Of a stretch of DNA of 40,141 bases, positions 1-9,829 are shown one piece after another. The DNA is from Microcaldota archaeon. Its GTDB lineage: Archaea > Micrarchaeota > Micrarchaeia > Micrarchaeales > CABMGC01. Numbering within the stretch: the stretch's first letter is position 1; the number at the start of each line of letters is the position of its first letter. The notes beneath the pieces were generated by a model. That model searched no databases, was not told where the DNA came from, and saw nothing but the letters and a program-made list of their open reading frames with translations. A program made the position numbers and the translations under genes. The stretch spans positions 1 through 40,141 of the forward strand of contig JAJZKO010000005.1 of assembly GCA_021850805.1 (NCBI GenBank), in the 5' to 3' direction.

Positions 1-3
1 ATT

Positions 4-89
4 TGCAGGGAGAGAGATTTGAACTCTCGTATCCACAAAGGAAGCAGGCCCTGAACCTGTCGCGTTTGACCATGCTCCGCCATCCCTGC
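4..89 (-). tRNA. tRNA-Leu (anticodon CAG), class II with long variable arm
   Basis: Reverse complement GCAGGGATGGCGGAG...GGTTCAGGGCC...GAGTTCAAATCTC...TCCCTGCA: 7-bp acceptor stem, TTCAGGG anticodon loop, T-arm GTTCAAATC. Confidence 0.93.
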
Positions 90-151
90 ACAAGAGCTTT
101 TCGAATAATAATATTATATATGCTTTCTTTGCTCCTTAATAGCAGGATCTT

Positions 152-1456
152 ATGTTTACCACCAGGTATGTCAAGGAGAATATAGAGGCGATACGCGAGT
201 CCCTCAGCAGAAGGAAGAGCAATTATCCTGTTGAGAGACTGCTTGCGCTTGACAGCGAATCTGCAGGCAGACGCCAGGAGCTGCAGGAATTGCGCACGGA
301 GAGGAATGCGGGAAGCAGGAAGCTCTCGGAAGCCAAAAAAAACGGCGGGGAAGCGGATGCCACACTCTCCGAAAGGCTACTTGAAGTGAAAGCAAGGATT
401 GCTGAACTTGAGAGCGGCCTAGAGAAGTACGATGGCGAGATCAATTCCCTCCTCCTTAACATGCCCAATATACTTGACAAGGCGGTGCCTTATGGCGCAG
501 ACGAGAGCGGGAATGTGGAGCTGAAAAGGGTAGGCGAGGCGAAGAAGCGCAGCATCCCGGGGCATGAGGAGATACTGAAAAACCTCGGGCTGCTTGAGCT
601 TGAGAAGGCAGCAGAGGTTTCGGGTGCGCGGTTTTATTACCTCAAGGGAGATGGTGCACTGCTAGAACAGGCGCTCATAAGGTTTGCAATAGATAGCATC
701 ACAAAATCGGGTTATACGCTTATCTCTCCGCCCCTGATGCTTAGGAAAGAGTATTACAAAGGCGTAACTGCACTTGGGGATTTCGAAGAGGCGCTCTACA
801 AGGTAGTTGACCCGTTTGAATCCAATGCCAAGGAAGGGCTGGAGAAGCTTGAGGACGAACTTTTCCTGATTTCAACATCTGAGCATGCAATAGCGGCAAT
901 GCATTCTGACAAGGTTTTTTCCGCGAAGGAGCTGCCAAGAAGATATGTCGGGATAAGCCCGTGCTTCAGGAGAGAGGCTGGAGCGCACGGAAAGGATTCC
1001 AAGGGAATATTTAGGGTTCATCAGTTTTATAAGGCAGAGCAGTTTGCCTTCTCAAGAGTAGAGGACTCTCCAAAATTATTCGGTGAGCTCATGGGAAACT
1101 CGGAGAAAATATTCGCAGAGTTGGGGTTGCCGTACAGGATAATAGAGATATGCACGGGGGATATAGGATCTGTTGCCGCGAGGAAACAGGATCTTGAGGC
1201 ATATATGCCGGCGCAGGATAGGTACAGGGAGATGGTTTCGTGCTCTAATTGCACTGACTGGCAGGCCCTCAGGCTAAATATAAGGTATGATGAAGGCAAT
1301 GACAGAAGGTATGTGCATACGTTAAACTCCACAGCCCTTGCCGTCTCCAGAACAATTGTGGCAATAGTAGAGAATTATTACAATGAAAGTGATGGGAGCA
1401 TTGAGATACCTGAGGCCCTTGTTGATTATATGGGCAAGAGCAGGATAGTGAGATAG
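152..1456 (+). CDS. serS: Seryl-tRNA synthetase
   Basis: N-terminal coiled-coil arm followed by class II aaRS motifs (FRREAGAHGKDSKGIFRVHQFYKAEQF; HTLNSTALAVSRTIVAIVENY). Confidence 0.97.
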   Translation: MFTTRYVKENIEAIRESLSRRKSNYPVERLLALDSESAGRRQELQELRTERNAGSRKLSEAKKNGGEADATLSERLLEVKARIAELESGLEKYDGEINSLLLNMPNILDKAVPYGADESGNVELKRVGEAKKRSIPGHEEILKNLGLLELEKAAEVSGARFYYLKGDGALLEQALIRFAIDSITKSGYTLISPPLMLRKEYYKGVTALGDFEEALYKVVDPFESNAKEGLEKLEDELFLISTSEHAIAAMHSDKVFSAKELPRRYVGISPCFRREAGAHGKDSKGIFRVHQFYKAEQFAFSRVEDSPKLFGELMGNSEKIFAELGLPYRIIEICTGDIGSVAARKQDLEAYMPAQDRYREMVSCSNCTDWQALRLNIRYDEGNDRRYVHTLNSTALAVSRTIVAIVENYYNESDGSIEIPEALVDYMGKSRIVR

Positions 1457-1528
1457 TACTTGTTTTTCTAAGGATATTGAGCAATACTATTTAAAGCTTA
1501 ATAGCATTATTTTATAAGGGCATATTTA

Positions 1529-2749
1529 ATGGCTAAGCAGGAGGTTACTACACAGATAGACGAACTTGTATCGTACCTCAAGACGCATGGCGAGACCAGC
1601 ATAACCGACTTGTCAAAGGCGCTTGTCGTAGGCGAGAGTACGCTTAACGACTGGGCGTCCATACTGGAGAAAGCGGGGATGGTGAAGGTAGTCTACAAGG
1701 CAGGCAGGATGTTTTTATCACCTGTAGAGGCTACCACATCAGAATCCGGGGAAAATGTCTCCAGAATAATACAGGCGGAGAAGGAGGATATACAGTCAGA
1801 GGTCAATAGCCAGCAGGCGCTCCTTAATCAGATAACTTCAAGAATCAACAGCCTGCAGGGGCTGAATGACGAGATAAACAAGCTTTTCAGCACCAAATAC
1901 AAAGACGTAATGGGCACAATAAAGAAGATAAATACGATAGGAAACGAGATGAATGACGCATATAAGAACGCTGTTGCAAAGAAGCGCGAGATAGACAGCT
2001 TATCGGAGGACCTGCGGCAGGGATTGGAGAGGATAGATAAGGAAGGCAGCGGGATAGCTTCATACGAAGCCGATTTCGGAGGTGCGGAGGAGATACTGTC
2101 GGATCTCAAAAAGAAGGCAGACGAGTATAATTCGCTCTCAAAAGGCATGGTAAAGGAGGTTGAGGCGGTTTCCGATGAATACAGAAAGCGCGCTATAAAA
2201 TTATCTGAAGAGATAAAGAAGGAGAAGGAGTCGATAGATTCGTTGCTATCTGCGGCTGAGAAGGAATTGCACTCGCGCAAGGCGCAGTCTGAGCGCTATG
2301 CGAAGGAATTGTCTGGCGTGAAAACCAGAATGGAGCGGAACAAGACGCGCGTAATTGACGATGTAGAAAAGTCTAAGAATGAGCTTTACCGGCTATACGA
2401 CGCCTCCATAAATGAGATAAAGGACCTGAGTCAGAAATTGGAGAGCATAAAAGGAGATTGGAATACCATAATAGAGCTTGATTCCAAGGTAAACGATATA
2501 GAACAGGAGCTTAAAGGAATGCAGAAGAGCAGGGATGAGATAAGGCTGGAGATAGATTCAATAAACAGGCATATAATGTCACTTACAAAGCTCACCTCAT
2601 CGAAGAAGAAGGATGAGGAGCTCAATAAGATTACCCAGACTTCGAGATCGGCAGCAGTGAAGCTCAAGGACCTGAACGACAAGGTCTCAAAAGCTGAAAA
2701 TGATATGAAGGATGTCGGATCTGGAAAGGAAGATACGAAAAAAGGTTAG
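1529..2749 (+). CDS. Winged-helix N-terminus plus long coiled-coil protein, unknown function
   Basis: N-terminal ~65 aa resembles wHTH (TSITDLSKALVVGESTLNDWASILEKAGMVKVVYKAGRMFLSP), then ~300 aa of charged heptad-like sequence. Lies directly upstream of the secretion ATPase. Confidence 0.7.
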   Translation: MAKQEVTTQIDELVSYLKTHGETSITDLSKALVVGESTLNDWASILEKAGMVKVVYKAGRMFLSPVEATTSESGENVSRIIQAEKEDIQSEVNSQQALLNQITSRINSLQGLNDEINKLFSTKYKDVMGTIKKINTIGNEMNDAYKNAVAKKREIDSLSEDLRQGLERIDKEGSGIASYEADFGGAEEILSDLKKKADEYNSLSKGMVKEVEAVSDEYRKRAIKLSEEIKKEKESIDSLLSAAEKELHSRKAQSERYAKELSGVKTRMERNKTRVIDDVEKSKNELYRLYDASINEIKDLSQKLESIKGDWNTIIELDSKVNDIEQELKGMQKSRDEIRLEIDSINRHIMSLTKLTSSKKKDEELNKITQTSRSAAVKLKDLNDKVSKAENDMKDVGSGKEDTKKG

Positions 2750-2764
2750 CAGGCATTGATTCTG

Positions 2765-4393
2765 ATGGATGAGAAAAAGGAGGTTAACGATACCACAAAA
2801 CCGCTGCGGGATGGAGGCAAGCTTACAGTCTCGCAGGATGCAGGGAAGATTGGCGACATAGTAGGGATAGCCAAAGACCCAACTCCAGACCAGAAAAAGA
2901 AGGAGAATGTATTCACAACTTATGAATTGAACGCAAATGGCCTAAGCGTAAGCGTTGTTGTTGCAGACATAGGCTCGTTTGTCCCGGAATACAGGATCAG
3001 TGTTGCGGGGCTTGGGGAAGCGACCAGAGTGCTCCTCATGTCATTCCGGCAGGAGATGCTTAACCTTGTTCCGATAGACCCGAACAGGATATCGGACAGG
3101 GAGTACAATAAGGAGATGAACCAGAAGTATATAAGGGCGTCCTCGTTGGTTATAGATAAGTACCTTCCTCAGACGCCGCCTGATAAGAAGGTAATGCTTA
3201 CCTCGTACATAATAAACATGATGCTGGGCCTTGGGGACATTGAGATTCCGCTTGCTGACGATAATCTTGAGGAAGTTGTAATAAACAGCTCCAAGGAGCC
3301 CATATGGGTCTATCATAAGACTTACGGATGGTGCAAGACCAACATAACACTGAGGGATGAGACCACTATTTATAATGCAGCAGAGCAGATAGGCAGGAAG
3401 GTGGGCAGACAGATAACCAACCTCTCCCCGCTTATGGACGCTGAACTCTCCGACGGATCCAGAGTAAATGCCACACTCTTTCCTGTCTCTCAGAATGGAA
3501 ACACAATAACAATAAGGAAATTCTCCAAGAACCCTTGGACTATGACCAGGCTGATAAGCGGAGGTAGCATTTCGAAGGAGATGGCCGCGCTGATCTGGAT
3601 ATGCGTCCAGAATGAGATAAGCCTTATTCTCTCAGGAGGAACGGCAAGCGGCAAGACCAGCTTCCTGAACTCCATAAGCATGTTCATGCCGCCCAACCAT
3701 AGGATTATATCAGTAGAGGAGACAAGGGAGCTGTCGCTTCCTTCATTTCTGCACTGGGTCCCCATGCTCACAAGGCAGCCGAATCCGGAAGGCAAGGGGC
3801 AGATAACGCTCTATGACCTTATGATTAACGCACTCAGGCAGAGGCCTGACGTGATACTTGTAGGGGAAGTTAGGACAAAGCCGGATGCGCTCACGCTATT
3901 CGAGGCAATACATACGGGGCACGCAGTGTATGGAACAATACACGCGGATAACGCGCAGGATACAATAATAAGGCTGGTGAATCCCCCAATAGACATACCT
4001 AAGCTTATGCTTGGTGCAATCGGAGGCGTAGTTTCCCTCTTCAGGCACAGAAGGAAGGGGATAAGGCGTGTGCTTGAATTCGGCGAAGTGCTCAAGTCAG
4101 GGGATATAAACTTATTGTACAGGTGGAATATGAGAAATGATTCCTTCGTGCAGATATCGGAGATGACAAAGCTGAGCGAGACAATATCCCTATATGGAGG
4201 CTACACAAGAAGTGAATTGATAGACGAGATAAAGGAACGTGCATCTGTACTTGACTGGATGGTCAAGAATAAGGTTTTTGAGCTCAATACGGCAGGATTC
4301 GTTGCAGCACAGTATTATAACAAGAGGGATAAGGTGCTGGAACTTGTAAATAGCGGGGTTCCTTATTCGGAAGAGGCAATAAACAGGCTGTAG
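2765..4393 (+). CDS. Type II/IV secretion system ATPase (FlaI/TadA/VirB11 superfamily)
   Basis: Walker A GGTASGKTSFLNSI, VEETREL, Walker B-like RPDVILVGEVRTKPDALTLFEAIHTGHAVYGTIHADNA. ORF track starts at TTG 2756; first ATG in frame is 2765. Confidence 0.95.
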   Translation: MDEKKEVNDTTKPLRDGGKLTVSQDAGKIGDIVGIAKDPTPDQKKKENVFTTYELNANGLSVSVVVADIGSFVPEYRISVAGLGEATRVLLMSFRQEMLNLVPIDPNRISDREYNKEMNQKYIRASSLVIDKYLPQTPPDKKVMLTSYIINMMLGLGDIEIPLADDNLEEVVINSSKEPIWVYHKTYGWCKTNITLRDETTIYNAAEQIGRKVGRQITNLSPLMDAELSDGSRVNATLFPVSQNGNTITIRKFSKNPWTMTRLISGGSISKEMAALIWICVQNEISLILSGGTASGKTSFLNSISMFMPPNHRIISVEETRELSLPSFLHWVPMLTRQPNPEGKGQITLYDLMINALRQRPDVILVGEVRTKPDALTLFEAIHTGHAVYGTIHADNAQDTIIRLVNPPIDIPKLMLGAIGGVVSLFRHRRKGIRRVLEFGEVLKSGDINLLYRWNMRNDSFVQISEMTKLSETISLYGGYTRSELIDEIKERASVLDWMVKNKVFELNTAGFVAAQYYNKRDKVLELVNSGVPYSEEAINRL

Positions 4394-4401
4394 GTGCTTT
4401 T

Positions 4402-5013
4402 ATGGACTACAACGATGTGCTGAAAGACATAGAGACGGTTGAGAGCAGCGAGACCGCAGATAAGGAAATTGTAGTGGATTTGAGAGGAATATTTTCGCAT
4501 ACGGTCAACACGCGGATATACAGAAAGGCGGACTCTGAATTCCTCATTGATAATTTGGATGAGATTGCCCACGGAAAGAGCATTAAGCAACAGCAAGCAA
4601 GCACTGCGGCAGCAAGCGAACGCATGCAGCAGGTAAGCAGGAAGGCAGGCGAGCGCGGAAATGCAGGGCATTCTTTTTTGGGGCGTGAGAAGGCACTCAT
4701 ATCTGCAGGGGAGGGTGCTATTGGCGGCGGCTTAGCCAAGCTTAAGGAGCGCGAACCGCGCATAGACGAAAGCCAGCTTATACTAAAGACGCTGCCTCTC
4801 AACGAGCAGATATCGGATCTGAGCAAGATTGCTGACGGGCTCAGTGCAGGAAACTTCGATAATGAGCATATGGCGATAATATCCGCAGAGGTAAAGGGGC
4901 TGAAGAATTCGATAAAGAAGAACAAGAGATACGATGATCTTGAGAAGGGCCTGGCAGACGAAAGGAACAGGAAGATGAATGAAGTTATAAAACTTCTTGG
5001 TGGAAAGATATAG
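4402..5013 (+). CDS. Hypothetical protein in secretion/pilus operon
   Basis: 203-aa ORF tightly spaced between the ATPase and TadC-like genes; no family recognised. Confidence 0.75.
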   Translation: MDYNDVLKDIETVESSETADKEIVVDLRGIFSHTVNTRIYRKADSEFLIDNLDEIAHGKSIKQQQASTAAASERMQQVSRKAGERGNAGHSFLGREKALISAGEGAIGGGLAKLKEREPRIDESQLILKTLPLNEQISDLSKIADGLSAGNFDNEHMAIISAEVKGLKNSIKKNKRYDDLEKGLADERNRKMNEVIKLLGGKI

Positions 5014-5023
5014 TGTTGGTTGA

Positions 5024-6040
5024 ATGCCTGATGACCCGAAGAAAGTTGTAGGATACACAAAACCAAAGCGTTTTGCTTTCTTCGGCAAGAAGCAGAAGCC
5101 GATATACAGCGATGCGAGCACGGGCAGCGCAGCCCAGAGTGTTGTGCAGGAGCCCGTAAAGCCGCAGGCGCTGCAGAGAAGCGCACCTGAACGGCCTTCG
5201 CAGAAGAAAGGGACGGGCAACAGCAAGTACATAAAGAATGTGCTCATAAAGAAGAAGGATCTGGCCCTGCAGCTCAAGGAGATAGGGCTCGAGATAACGC
5301 CTTATGCTTTCGTAAGGAATATGATATTGAGGGCTGCTATTATAAGCCTGGTTGTAGGAATAGGTCTTGCCGTAGTATTATTTGTACTTGGGTTTGCGAA
5401 ACTTGTAATACTTGTTCTGCCTCTCGCGTTCGGAGTTTACTTCATGCTTTTCAACAATTTCATGATGTACCCTGCAAAGAGGATAAAGGGGCGCGGCAAG
5501 GAGATAGAGGCGGATATACTCTTTGCGGCAAGGGATATGATGGTAAGCATGCGTTCAGGCATGCCTCTCTTCAACGCCATGGCGACTGTCAGCGTAGGTT
5601 ATGGCGCGGCAAGCAAGGAGTTCGAGAAGATAATAGACAGGGTGCAACTTGGCATGCCCATAGAGCAGGCAATAGAGGATGTAAGCATACATAGCCAATC
5701 CAAGACCTTCAACAGGCTCATGCTCCAGGCAAGCACAAGCATAAAGGCAGGTGCAGACGTAATAAACGCGCTTCAGGAAGTTGTAAGCGAGGTCAGCCAG
5801 GAGAGGGTTATAGAGCTTAGGAGATACGGGCAGAAGCTCAATGCGCTGGCCATGTTCTACATGCTTTTTGGCGTAATATTCCCCAGCATGGGAATCGCAG
5901 TTGCTGCAATATTGTCTACTTTCATAAGTATATTCCCTGTCAATGGGACTACTCTGATACTGGGGCTTGTAGGCATGCTGATAATGCAGATTGTATTCCT
6001 GAATATGATGGGCTCTTCTAGGCCTTCCTACTCGGTGTGA
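5024..6040 (+). CDS. Type II secretion F domain (TadC/FlaJ-like) membrane protein 1
   Basis: T2SF-type sequence FAARDMMVSMRSGMPLFNAMATVSVGYGAASKEFEKIIDRVQLGMPIEQAIEDV plus several TM segments. Confidence 0.88.
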   Translation: MPDDPKKVVGYTKPKRFAFFGKKQKPIYSDASTGSAAQSVVQEPVKPQALQRSAPERPSQKKGTGNSKYIKNVLIKKKDLALQLKEIGLEITPYAFVRNMILRAAIISLVVGIGLAVVLFVLGFAKLVILVLPLAFGVYFMLFNNFMMYPAKRIKGRGKEIEADILFAARDMMVSMRSGMPLFNAMATVSVGYGAASKEFEKIIDRVQLGMPIEQAIEDVSIHSQSKTFNRLMLQASTSIKAGADVINALQEVVSEVSQERVIELRRYGQKLNALAMFYMLFGVIFPSMGIAVAAILSTFISIFPVNGTTLILGLVGMLIMQIVFLNMMGSSRPSYSV

Positions 6041-7035
6041 AGCACATGGCGATATCGTTTGACAGACTGGTTTCAAGAAGCGTTGCGCGATTCATATCGG
6101 AAGAGCTTGACCTTTCCGGAGTAAAGATGACGGTAAGCAAATTCATAGGCATAGCGATAATAGGCGGTCTTGGAATATTCGTTGCCACACCGATAATTGC
6201 CATCTCCCTGCTCAAGATGAATGCGGCGATAGCCGCACTGGCAGGGATAATAATGGCCACAGTATACGAATTTGTGCTTTATTCGGTGCTCGAATTTAAG
6301 GCTGACCAGAGAAAGAGCTTCGTTGAGGGCATACTTCCGGATTATCTGCAGATAGTAAGCGCAAATATAACCAGCGGAGTCGCACTTGACAAGGCGCTCA
6401 TACTTGCGGCGAGGCCGGAGTTCAAGTTCTTCAGCGATGACGTCAAGCTAGTCTCAATGCAGCTTTATGGCGGGGAGACGATAAAGAATGCCTTGGAACA
6501 GCTGGGCAACAGATACAGGTCACAGCAGCTGAAGAGAACAATAAGGATGATATCAGAGGCAATACAGTACGGGGGAGCCATGACGGATCTTCTTAACAAC
6601 ATAGCGAAGGATCTCAGAAACTCCCAGATAATACAGAAGGAAATCTCAGGACAGCTGTTCATGTATTCGATATTCATAGCTTTCGCTGCGGTTATAGGCG
6701 CTCCTGCGCTTTATGCCCTTACAAGCAGGATGATAACCATAACCGATACCGTATGGGCAGGGATAATAAAGCAGAACCCAAATGGCCTGCCAAGCGTTGG
6801 GATATCTCTGATAAAATTCAGCGCACCGCAGGTGACCATATCAGACTACCACAGCTTTGCGATAGCCGCCATAATAATAATAACAGGTTTCTGCGCGTTT
6901 ATAGTATCAACCATAGCGAACGGGACGCCTAAGCGCGGAATAAAGTATCTTCCCGTGTTTATAGCGGCAGGATTCGTTGTCTTCTTCCTGGTAGGAGTTG
7001 TGATGCAGTCAGTTGGAGGAAGCACCGGCGTTTAG
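6037..7035 (+). CDS. Type II secretion F domain (TadC/FlaJ-like) membrane protein 2
   Basis: LPDYLQIVSANITSGVALDKALILAARPEFKFFSDDVKLVSMQLYGGETIKNALEQL and C-terminal TMs. GTG start overlaps the previous stop; ATG at 6046 is an alternative. Confidence 0.87.
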   Translation: MKHMAISFDRLVSRSVARFISEELDLSGVKMTVSKFIGIAIIGGLGIFVATPIIAISLLKMNAAIAALAGIIMATVYEFVLYSVLEFKADQRKSFVEGILPDYLQIVSANITSGVALDKALILAARPEFKFFSDDVKLVSMQLYGGETIKNALEQLGNRYRSQQLKRTIRMISEAIQYGGAMTDLLNNIAKDLRNSQIIQKEISGQLFMYSIFIAFAAVIGAPALYALTSRMITITDTVWAGIIKQNPNGLPSVGISLIKFSAPQVTISDYHSFAIAAIIIITGFCAFIVSTIANGTPKRGIKYLPVFIAAGFVVFFLVGVVMQSVGGSTGV

Positions 7036-7159
7036 GTATTATGGCATTCTGCCTTCGAAGCACACATCGAATGCGGTTTGTCCTGCGTTTAGATCTGGCA
7101 GGATTTATATGGCATCGATTTGGCAACCGGCAGTATCTGGATAGTGCCTAATGCATGCT

Positions 7160-9808
7160 TTAATTATTACCGTAGACTAGACCAAGCGACCCCCATTCTG
7201 ACTCAGTGGTTAGAGCTTTTGAGCTTGAGTATGAGGAATAGTTAGCTGAAACGTAACCATATGATGTATCGTAATTTGTAAGGTTATTTGAGCCCACATT
7301 GTCGTCCGCGTTCCCGTTCAGGGGCCACCAATCAGATAGGTATTGGCCATAATTTATATCAGGAGAGCCGTGTAATCCTCCATTCATTATTGAGTATATG
7401 GCTGACTGGGGAAGTGACGTGCCGTATAGCTGTACATTTGCTATGGAGCCATTGAAGAGCTTTTCCGGAGGGTAGTCCGATCCCGATATCACAACTGGTC
7501 CTGACTGGACATTAGGCATGTATGGAATGGTGGTTGCAAGTACCTGGCTGTTTACGTAGTATGTAACTGACTGGCCATCTAACACTACTGCATAGAAATT
7601 CCACGTATTAGGCTTGAATGTAGGCCCTGAAGTCGGGAAATTGTGGTCGCAGTAAGTCGAGAAGCTTGGAAGCAGATTTGACTGTATCATCATCTCGAAG
7701 CTTGAGTAATCGCATGTCCTTGGGCCATAGCCGAAGACGCCGCAGTAGTATGTAAAGCAGGATATAGACCCGCCAGTCTGCACAGATGTAGGCTTTATCC
7801 ATGCTGTAGCTGTAATCTGCGTGCCTGTAGGAAGCGCTGTGGGGCTCGCAAGATCAAGGTAGGAGCTTATCCCGTTGAAACGTGCAGACTGACCAAACTG
7901 GTTGCTCAGCAGAAGCGATAGATCTGATAAGTAGAGGTGTGGAAGCAGAGGATTGTCAGACTCCGAATTGTTGTTTGATGCCATTATTCCTGGAATCGGC
8001 TCTGGCTGGGGTATCGGATATATGTGGAACATCGAATCGAATGAGTAATTTGGTGGGCTGAAGAATTGCACATCCGTAAGCGTCCCGTTGTTATTGTTCC
8101 CGCTATAATCGTTTGCGTTGCCGTCGAGAGGGTACCAAGCAGAAAGGCCTGCGATACCAGCCGGAGGTATCCCTATGCCATTTGAGAATATCTTCTTTAC
8201 CGCAGGCTGTGAAAGGGATTTGTTGTATATCTGAACATCAGCCACATATCCAGGCAAGTATGCAGAGGCATATGGGAATTCGCCAATATCGAAAGCGGTG
8301 GCGGGCTCTAAAGTCCCTGAGAACGCACCCGTGAAGTTGCTTACACCATTTATGTATAGGCCATATTTGCCTGAGGTTTGGTTGGCCCATGCAACAATGT
8401 TGTACCATCTATCGACCTTAAGGCAGTAGCTTCCGGTGGTTTCTTGCCAGGAAGTTGTTGTAACGCCTGCCTGAACAAAACAGTTCGAATTGAGGAACAT
8501 GGAGATTGTACCGTAGTTGGTCGTGGATACTGCAGAGACTATGCCCGCGTTATCTGAAGGTATGCTTGTCAGATAAACCCATGCGCTTACCGTTATGCCC
8601 TTATTTGATGATGACCAGGAATATGGGGATTTTATGTAGGAACTTGCGCCATTTAGAGATGCTACAGTCCTGTGGTAATTAGAGAATGTAACTATGCCCA
8701 TGTTTGAAAAATTGTAGAACGAATCGCTTTCTGTTGATATGTAATCTGGAGCGTACTGCGATACAAAATAATACCCGTTTTCTATGTAGTTCTTTAAGTT
8801 GCTTATGTCAAGAAGACTTAGTGTAGGGCCGTACAGAAGCACGGGCCTTCCGGTGTATAGGCTGTTAAGCTCTTTCGATGCTGAAGAATAGTTCAGGTAT
8901 GGAACTTTTGGGGTATTCTCAAAGGAATAGGATACAATACCACCATACTTGTTTGCTACGTTGCACGTGGAATTGGTTATTTTTGTAGCATCCGGTGTTG
9001 CCAGGATCAGCGATAGATTGAATGGGTATATCTGGAATGCTGAAGGTATGTATGAGTTTATTGTGGGGCATTCTGCGTCAGCAGCAGGTACGTAATACAC
9101 AGTGCCGTACACGAAGGAGCTGCTTGATCCATATGTAGCATGAGAGTACGGCGAAGTGCCTATAACTGACACAGCTTCCTGCAGGTTACCGAATTTAATG
9201 ATGCGGCTTAAGCCTTGTTCTGCATAGATAAGGTCTTCGGTGCCGTTTATTGGTATTGAAGTTCTTACAGGTATGCTGTAGCTGACGTTGCCTCCGCTGT
9301 AATTTGCCACGATATTCTCCACATAACTTACATTTATATTATAGGGCGAGGACTGGAATACGGATATGTCCGTCTCGTTTATCTTAATATCCGAAGATGG
9401 AAGGCCTGCGGCTTTCGATACGGACGCATTGTAGGAGGCAAGTGTAAGGTTGTTCATATTTGACTGCAGAAAGGCGTATCCCGTGCTGCCAGGCTGCACC
9501 CCGGGGAGAGTCCCATTTCTTATAAGATATGTAAGATACTTACTGAAGTTATCTACAAGGTTGTCTTTCCTTACTGAAGGATCTGATTCATATTTTACCA
9601 AGGTTGATAGCGCACGGGAAGCGCTTGCTGTGGCAAACTGGCCGCTCGTGGAGGATACGTACTTGAAGTAGTTGTTTGAGGACAACGATTGGTAGCTTTG
9701 GCTTGCTATCTGATTGTATCCGGTGCTAAGTTCGGTAAATGCAAAAAGCTCTATGAGAAGCATTACGAATATCAGAAGCATTGTTATTGTCATTATTTGC
9801 GCTTTCAT
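7160..9808 (-). CDS. Prepilin-like N-terminus, LamG-domain repeat surface protein (882 aa)
   Basis: N-term MKAQIMTITMLLIFVMLLIELFAF (short basic head plus TM). At least two LamG-like modules (VSAWVYLTSIP...; ATAWIKPTS...; WYPLDGNANDYSGNNNNGTL; WWPLNGNADDN). Confidence 0.85.
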   Translation of the reverse strand: MKAQIMTITMLLIFVMLLIELFAFTELSTGYNQIASQSYQSLSSNNYFKYVSSTSGQFATASASRALSTLVKYESDPSVRKDNLVDNFSKYLTYLIRNGTLPGVQPGSTGYAFLQSNMNNLTLASYNASVSKAAGLPSSDIKINETDISVFQSSPYNINVSYVENIVANYSGGNVSYSIPVRTSIPINGTEDLIYAEQGLSRIIKFGNLQEAVSVIGTSPYSHATYGSSSSFVYGTVYYVPAADAECPTINSYIPSAFQIYPFNLSLILATPDATKITNSTCNVANKYGGIVSYSFENTPKVPYLNYSSASKELNSLYTGRPVLLYGPTLSLLDISNLKNYIENGYYFVSQYAPDYISTESDSFYNFSNMGIVTFSNYHRTVASLNGASSYIKSPYSWSSSNKGITVSAWVYLTSIPSDNAGIVSAVSTTNYGTISMFLNSNCFVQAGVTTTSWQETTGSYCLKVDRWYNIVAWANQTSGKYGLYINGVSNFTGAFSGTLEPATAFDIGEFPYASAYLPGYVADVQIYNKSLSQPAVKKIFSNGIGIPPAGIAGLSAWYPLDGNANDYSGNNNNGTLTDVQFFSPPNYSFDSMFHIYPIPQPEPIPGIMASNNNSESDNPLLPHLYLSDLSLLLSNQFGQSARFNGISSYLDLASPTALPTGTQITATAWIKPTSVQTGGSISCFTYYCGVFGYGPRTCDYSSFEMMIQSNLLPSFSTYCDHNFPTSGPTFKPNTWNFYAVVLDGQSVTYYVNSQVLATTIPYMPNVQSGPVVISGSDYPPEKLFNGSIANVQLYGTSLPQSAIYSIMNGGLHGSPDINYGQYLSDWWPLNGNADDNVGSNNLTNYDTSYGYVSANYSSYSSSKALTTESEWGSLGLVYGNN

Positions 9809-9829
9809 AGATTCACCATTTCAATAGAC

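Noticed and set aside
3-185. 60-aa ORF at the window start
   Set aside because: Overlaps the tRNA-Leu gene and the start of serS; no family resemblance.
1828-2280. 150-aa antisense ORF opposite the coiled-coil gene
   Set aside because: Antisense of heptad-rich Lys/Glu coding sequence gives Ser/Phe/Leu-rich spurious frames.
4407-5277. Antisense ORFs of 259 aa and 164 aa opposite the secretion operon
   Set aside because: Composition is that of antisense translations (Ser/Phe/Leu-rich) and the plus-strand operon is well supported.
7036-7159. Gap between the convergent secretion and pseudopilin operons considered as an ncRNA
   Set aside because: Short, with no strong hairpin or recognisable motif; ordinary convergent terminator space is sufficient.
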